Part shown: one piece after another, positions 62,108 through 64,000 of the stretch
Layout of the letters: every line of letters starts with the position of its first letter
Position numbering within the stretch: the stretch's first letter is position 1
DNA from: Flavobacterium psychrophilum
Lineage (GTDB): Bacteria > Bacteroidota > Bacteroidia > Flavobacteriales > Flavobacteriaceae
Length of the DNA stretch: 64,000 bases
Assembly (NCBI GenBank): GCA_945890865.1
Contig: CAMDDB010000003.1
Coordinates: forward strand, 62,001-126,000
Reading direction: 5' to 3'
The notes under the pieces: model-generated
Told to the model about the DNA's origin: nothing
Databases searched by the model: none
What the model saw: only the letters and a program-made list of their open reading frames with translations
Translations under genes and position numbers: made by a program

Positions 62108-64000
62108 ATGATAAAAAAATTAACCTTTCTGAGTTGTTTATTAGCGCTGCTAATTTCAACCGATGCCTTGGCACAAAAAAAACCACAAGACAAAAACAAA
62201 CCTAAGTTAGATGTTCCTACTTCGGATGGAAAAAAACCTGAGGTAAAAAAAGAACCCAAACCGTATAAAAAAGTAATTGATTCTACAGCAATTACTCAAA
62301 AAGGACTGATTGATGTTCATAAAGTAGCTGAAAAATATTTATTTGAAATTTCAGATTCATTAATTGGCAAGGAGATCATGACGATAACTCGGTATTCAAA
62401 AACACCCGCTGGAGGGGGAATATTTGGAGGTGAAGAAATCAATCGCCAAGTAGTACGCTTTGAAAAAGGGCAAAACCATACTATTATTCTTCGATCGATT
62501 ACCTATGTAATTACAACACCTAATGAAGATAAGCCAATCACACAATCTGTAAAAAACTCAAGTGCAGATCCAATAATTGGTATTTTTGATATTTTAGCCT
62601 ATAAAAAAGATCCTACAGGAAAGATTAATATGTCTAGTGTTATTGATATGACCCCTACTTTTGAATCGGATACTCAGATTTTTTCATTAAACTCAATTAG
62701 TAAACAAATGTTGAGTATTCAATCTTTTCAAAAGGATAAATCATTTATTCAATTTGTGAAAAGTTTTCCGATAAATACCGAAATCAGATCTACTAAAACT
62801 TTTTCAACTACTGCCCCACAAATTTCAAGAACACCTGCACCTAAAATTGGTATCGATTTTCCTGCTGGTTTAGATGCTGGTGTTGTAACTATGGAAATTA
62901 ATACTTCATTTATTTTACTTCCAGAAAACCCAATGCGGAAAAGAGCATTTGATAAAAGAGTGGGATATTTTGCAAACGGATATGATGTTTTTGAAGAGGA
63001 TTCACAAAAATCAGACACAGAAATTTTTGCAGTTAGATGGCGATTAGAGCCTAAAAATCAAGAAGATGCTGAAAAACAAAAAAGAGGCGAACTCATAGAG
63101 CCTAAAAAGCCAATTGTCTATTATTTAGATCCAGCCACTCCAGACAAATGGAAACCATTTATCAAACAAGGTATTAATGATTGGCAAGAAGCGTTTGAAT
63201 TTGCAGGTTGGAAAAATGCTATTCGTGGAGAATATTGGCCAGAGAATGATCCAACTATGAGTTTAGAAGACGCTCGATTTTCGGTATTGCGCTATTTTGC
63301 AGCTGAAATCCAAAACGCCTACGGACCAAATGTTCACGACCCAAGAACGGGAGAAATAATGGAAAGTCACATTGGTTGGTACCACAACATCATGAGCTTA
63401 TTACGCGATTGGTATTTAATTCAAACCGCAGCAGTAGATCCTCAAGCTAGAAATAAAAAATTTGACGACAAATTAATGGGTGAATTAATTCGATTTGTTG
63501 CAGCACACGAAGTAGGACACACATTAGGACTTCGCCACAATATGGGAGCTAGTAATGCAACTCCAGTAGAAATGTTAAGAAATGCTGAGTTTCAAAAGAA
63601 AAACGGTCATACTTCTTCGATTATGGATTATGCACGATTCAATTATGTAGCACAACCCGAAGATAATGTAAAAGATTTGTTTCCTAGAATTGGAGATTAT
63701 GACAAATGGGCGATCAAATGGGGTTACTCCTATTTTAATGGTGCTAAAGATGATAAAGAGGAAAAAGCTTTACTCAACGAAATGACCAAAGACGCATATA
63801 AAAATCGTCGTTTATGGTTTGGTACCGAAACCAATCCTTTTGATCCGAGATATCAAACTGAAGATCTTGGTGATAATGCTATGAAAGCTTCTAATTATGG
63901 TATTAAGAATTTAAAACGAATTCTTCCCAACTTAATTGAATGGAGTAAAGAAAGTGGAGAAGATTATGAAGAATTGAATGGTTTATATAACTCACTAACC
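62108..64000 (+). CDS. Large exported zinc metalloprotease (DUF5117/DUF4953 type), 3' part cut off by the window
   Basis: 631 codons are present from an ATG at 62108 after a TAAATTTG; the C-terminus lies outside. A signal peptide (LISTDALAQ) precedes a lysine/proline-rich linker, a DUF5118-like segment and DUF5117 (about 90-330), and then the metzincin-like catalytic domain with HEVGHTLGLRHN (H467, E468, H471, H477). A Met-turn-like SIMDY (M506) follows. These large (about 800-850 residue) Bacteroidota proteins are exported and presumably degrade proteins; the target is unknown. Confidence 0.93.
   Translation, partial: MIKKLTFLSCLLALLISTDALAQKKPQDKNKPKLDVPTSDGKKPEVKKEPKPYKKVIDSTAITQKGLIDVHKVAEKYLFEISDSLIGKEIMTITRYSKTPAGGGIFGGEEINRQVVRFEKGQNHTIILRSITYVITTPNEDKPITQSVKNSSADPIIGIFDILAYKKDPTGKINMSSVIDMTPTFESDTQIFSLNSISKQMLSIQSFQKDKSFIQFVKSFPINTEIRSTKTFSTTAPQISRTPAPKIGIDFPAGLDAGVVTMEINTSFILLPENPMRKRAFDKRVGYFANGYDVFEEDSQKSDTEIFAVRWRLEPKNQEDAEKQKRGELIEPKKPIVYYLDPATPDKWKPFIKQGINDWQEAFEFAGWKNAIRGEYWPENDPTMSLEDARFSVLRYFAAEIQNAYGPNVHDPRTGEIMESHIGWYHNIMSLLRDWYLIQTAAVDPQARNKKFDDKLMGELIRFVAAHEVGHTLGLRHNMGASNATPVEMLRNAEFQKKNGHTSSIMDYARFNYVAQPEDNVKDLFPRIGDYDKWAIKWGYSYFNGAKDDKEEKALLNEMTKDAYKNRRLWFGTETNPFDPRYQTEDLGDNAMKASNYGIKNLKRILPNLIEWSKESGEDYEELNGLYNSLT

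Overview
The window is AT-rich, gene-dense DNA from a member of the Bacteroidota, almost certainly the family Flavobacteriaceae and most likely Flavobacterium or a close relative. The evidence is type IX secretion C-terminal sorting domains, lipoproteins with short lipoboxes, promoters of the Bacteroidota form (TTTG, about 19 bp, TAnnTTTG), and typical flavobacterial families such as DUF2911, DUF4920, a LETM1-related protein, split MnmD and SulP with carbonic anhydrase. Proteorhodopsin with a Blh-type carotene oxygenase fits an aquatic, sunlit lifestyle. Organism assignment is an inference from gene content.

Layout. 1-1946: a cut thiol peroxidase, endonuclease III, a small conserved-looking protein and an ECF sigma factor. 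2107-17627: a carbohydrate locus on the minus strand. A five-gene operon is read from 11518 down to 2107: glycosidase/beta-barrel fusion, glycan-binding lipoprotein, GH16 lipoprotein, GH3 lipoprotein, and a T9SS-secreted GH16. It is flanked by a membrane-bound Y_Y_Y/LuxR regulator (11747-14560) and a T9SS-secreted protein carrying three nearly identical glycan-binding repeats (14658-17627). The two GH16 enzymes and the GH3 point to beta-1,3-glucan (laminarin-like) breakdown, but there is no SusC/SusD pair.

17969-33476 is housekeeping: uvrA, a LETM1-related protein, carbonic anhydrase with a SulP transporter, oxyR, mnmD, a CxxCH lipoprotein with a DUF4920 protein, ilvE, a MazG-like protein, tcdA, tatD and an MFS transporter. 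A tRNA-Arg(ACG) with its own promoter and terminator follows at 33573. 33732-45872 carries a cysteine-cluster protein, a glycosyltransferase, pheT, and a tight cluster of a DUF2520 protein, a KdsC-like phosphatase, an eroded UbiA prenyltransferase, Maf, MscS and PIG-L, then a sodium/solute symporter preceded by a 32-residue membrane protein.

45918-59691 contains light-linked genes: an SRPBCC/SDR/photolyase cluster, and further on proteorhodopsin divergent from blh. Between them lie the pyrR-pyrB-STAS-rnz-HAD operon, an ABC-F ATPase, a TlpA-like lipoprotein and transaldolase. 59692-64000 holds the small SRP RNA gene on the minus strand, a glutaminyl-peptide cyclotransferase divergent from it, a nitronate monooxygenase-like flavoprotein, and a large zinc metalloprotease cut by the window end.

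The most unusual parts are the SusCD-less glucan locus with its glycosidase/barrel fusion, the lectin-like domain shared by two of its proteins, and a TGTATAG motif found in both of its control regions. I saw no CRISPR array, insertion sequence, prophage or rRNA.
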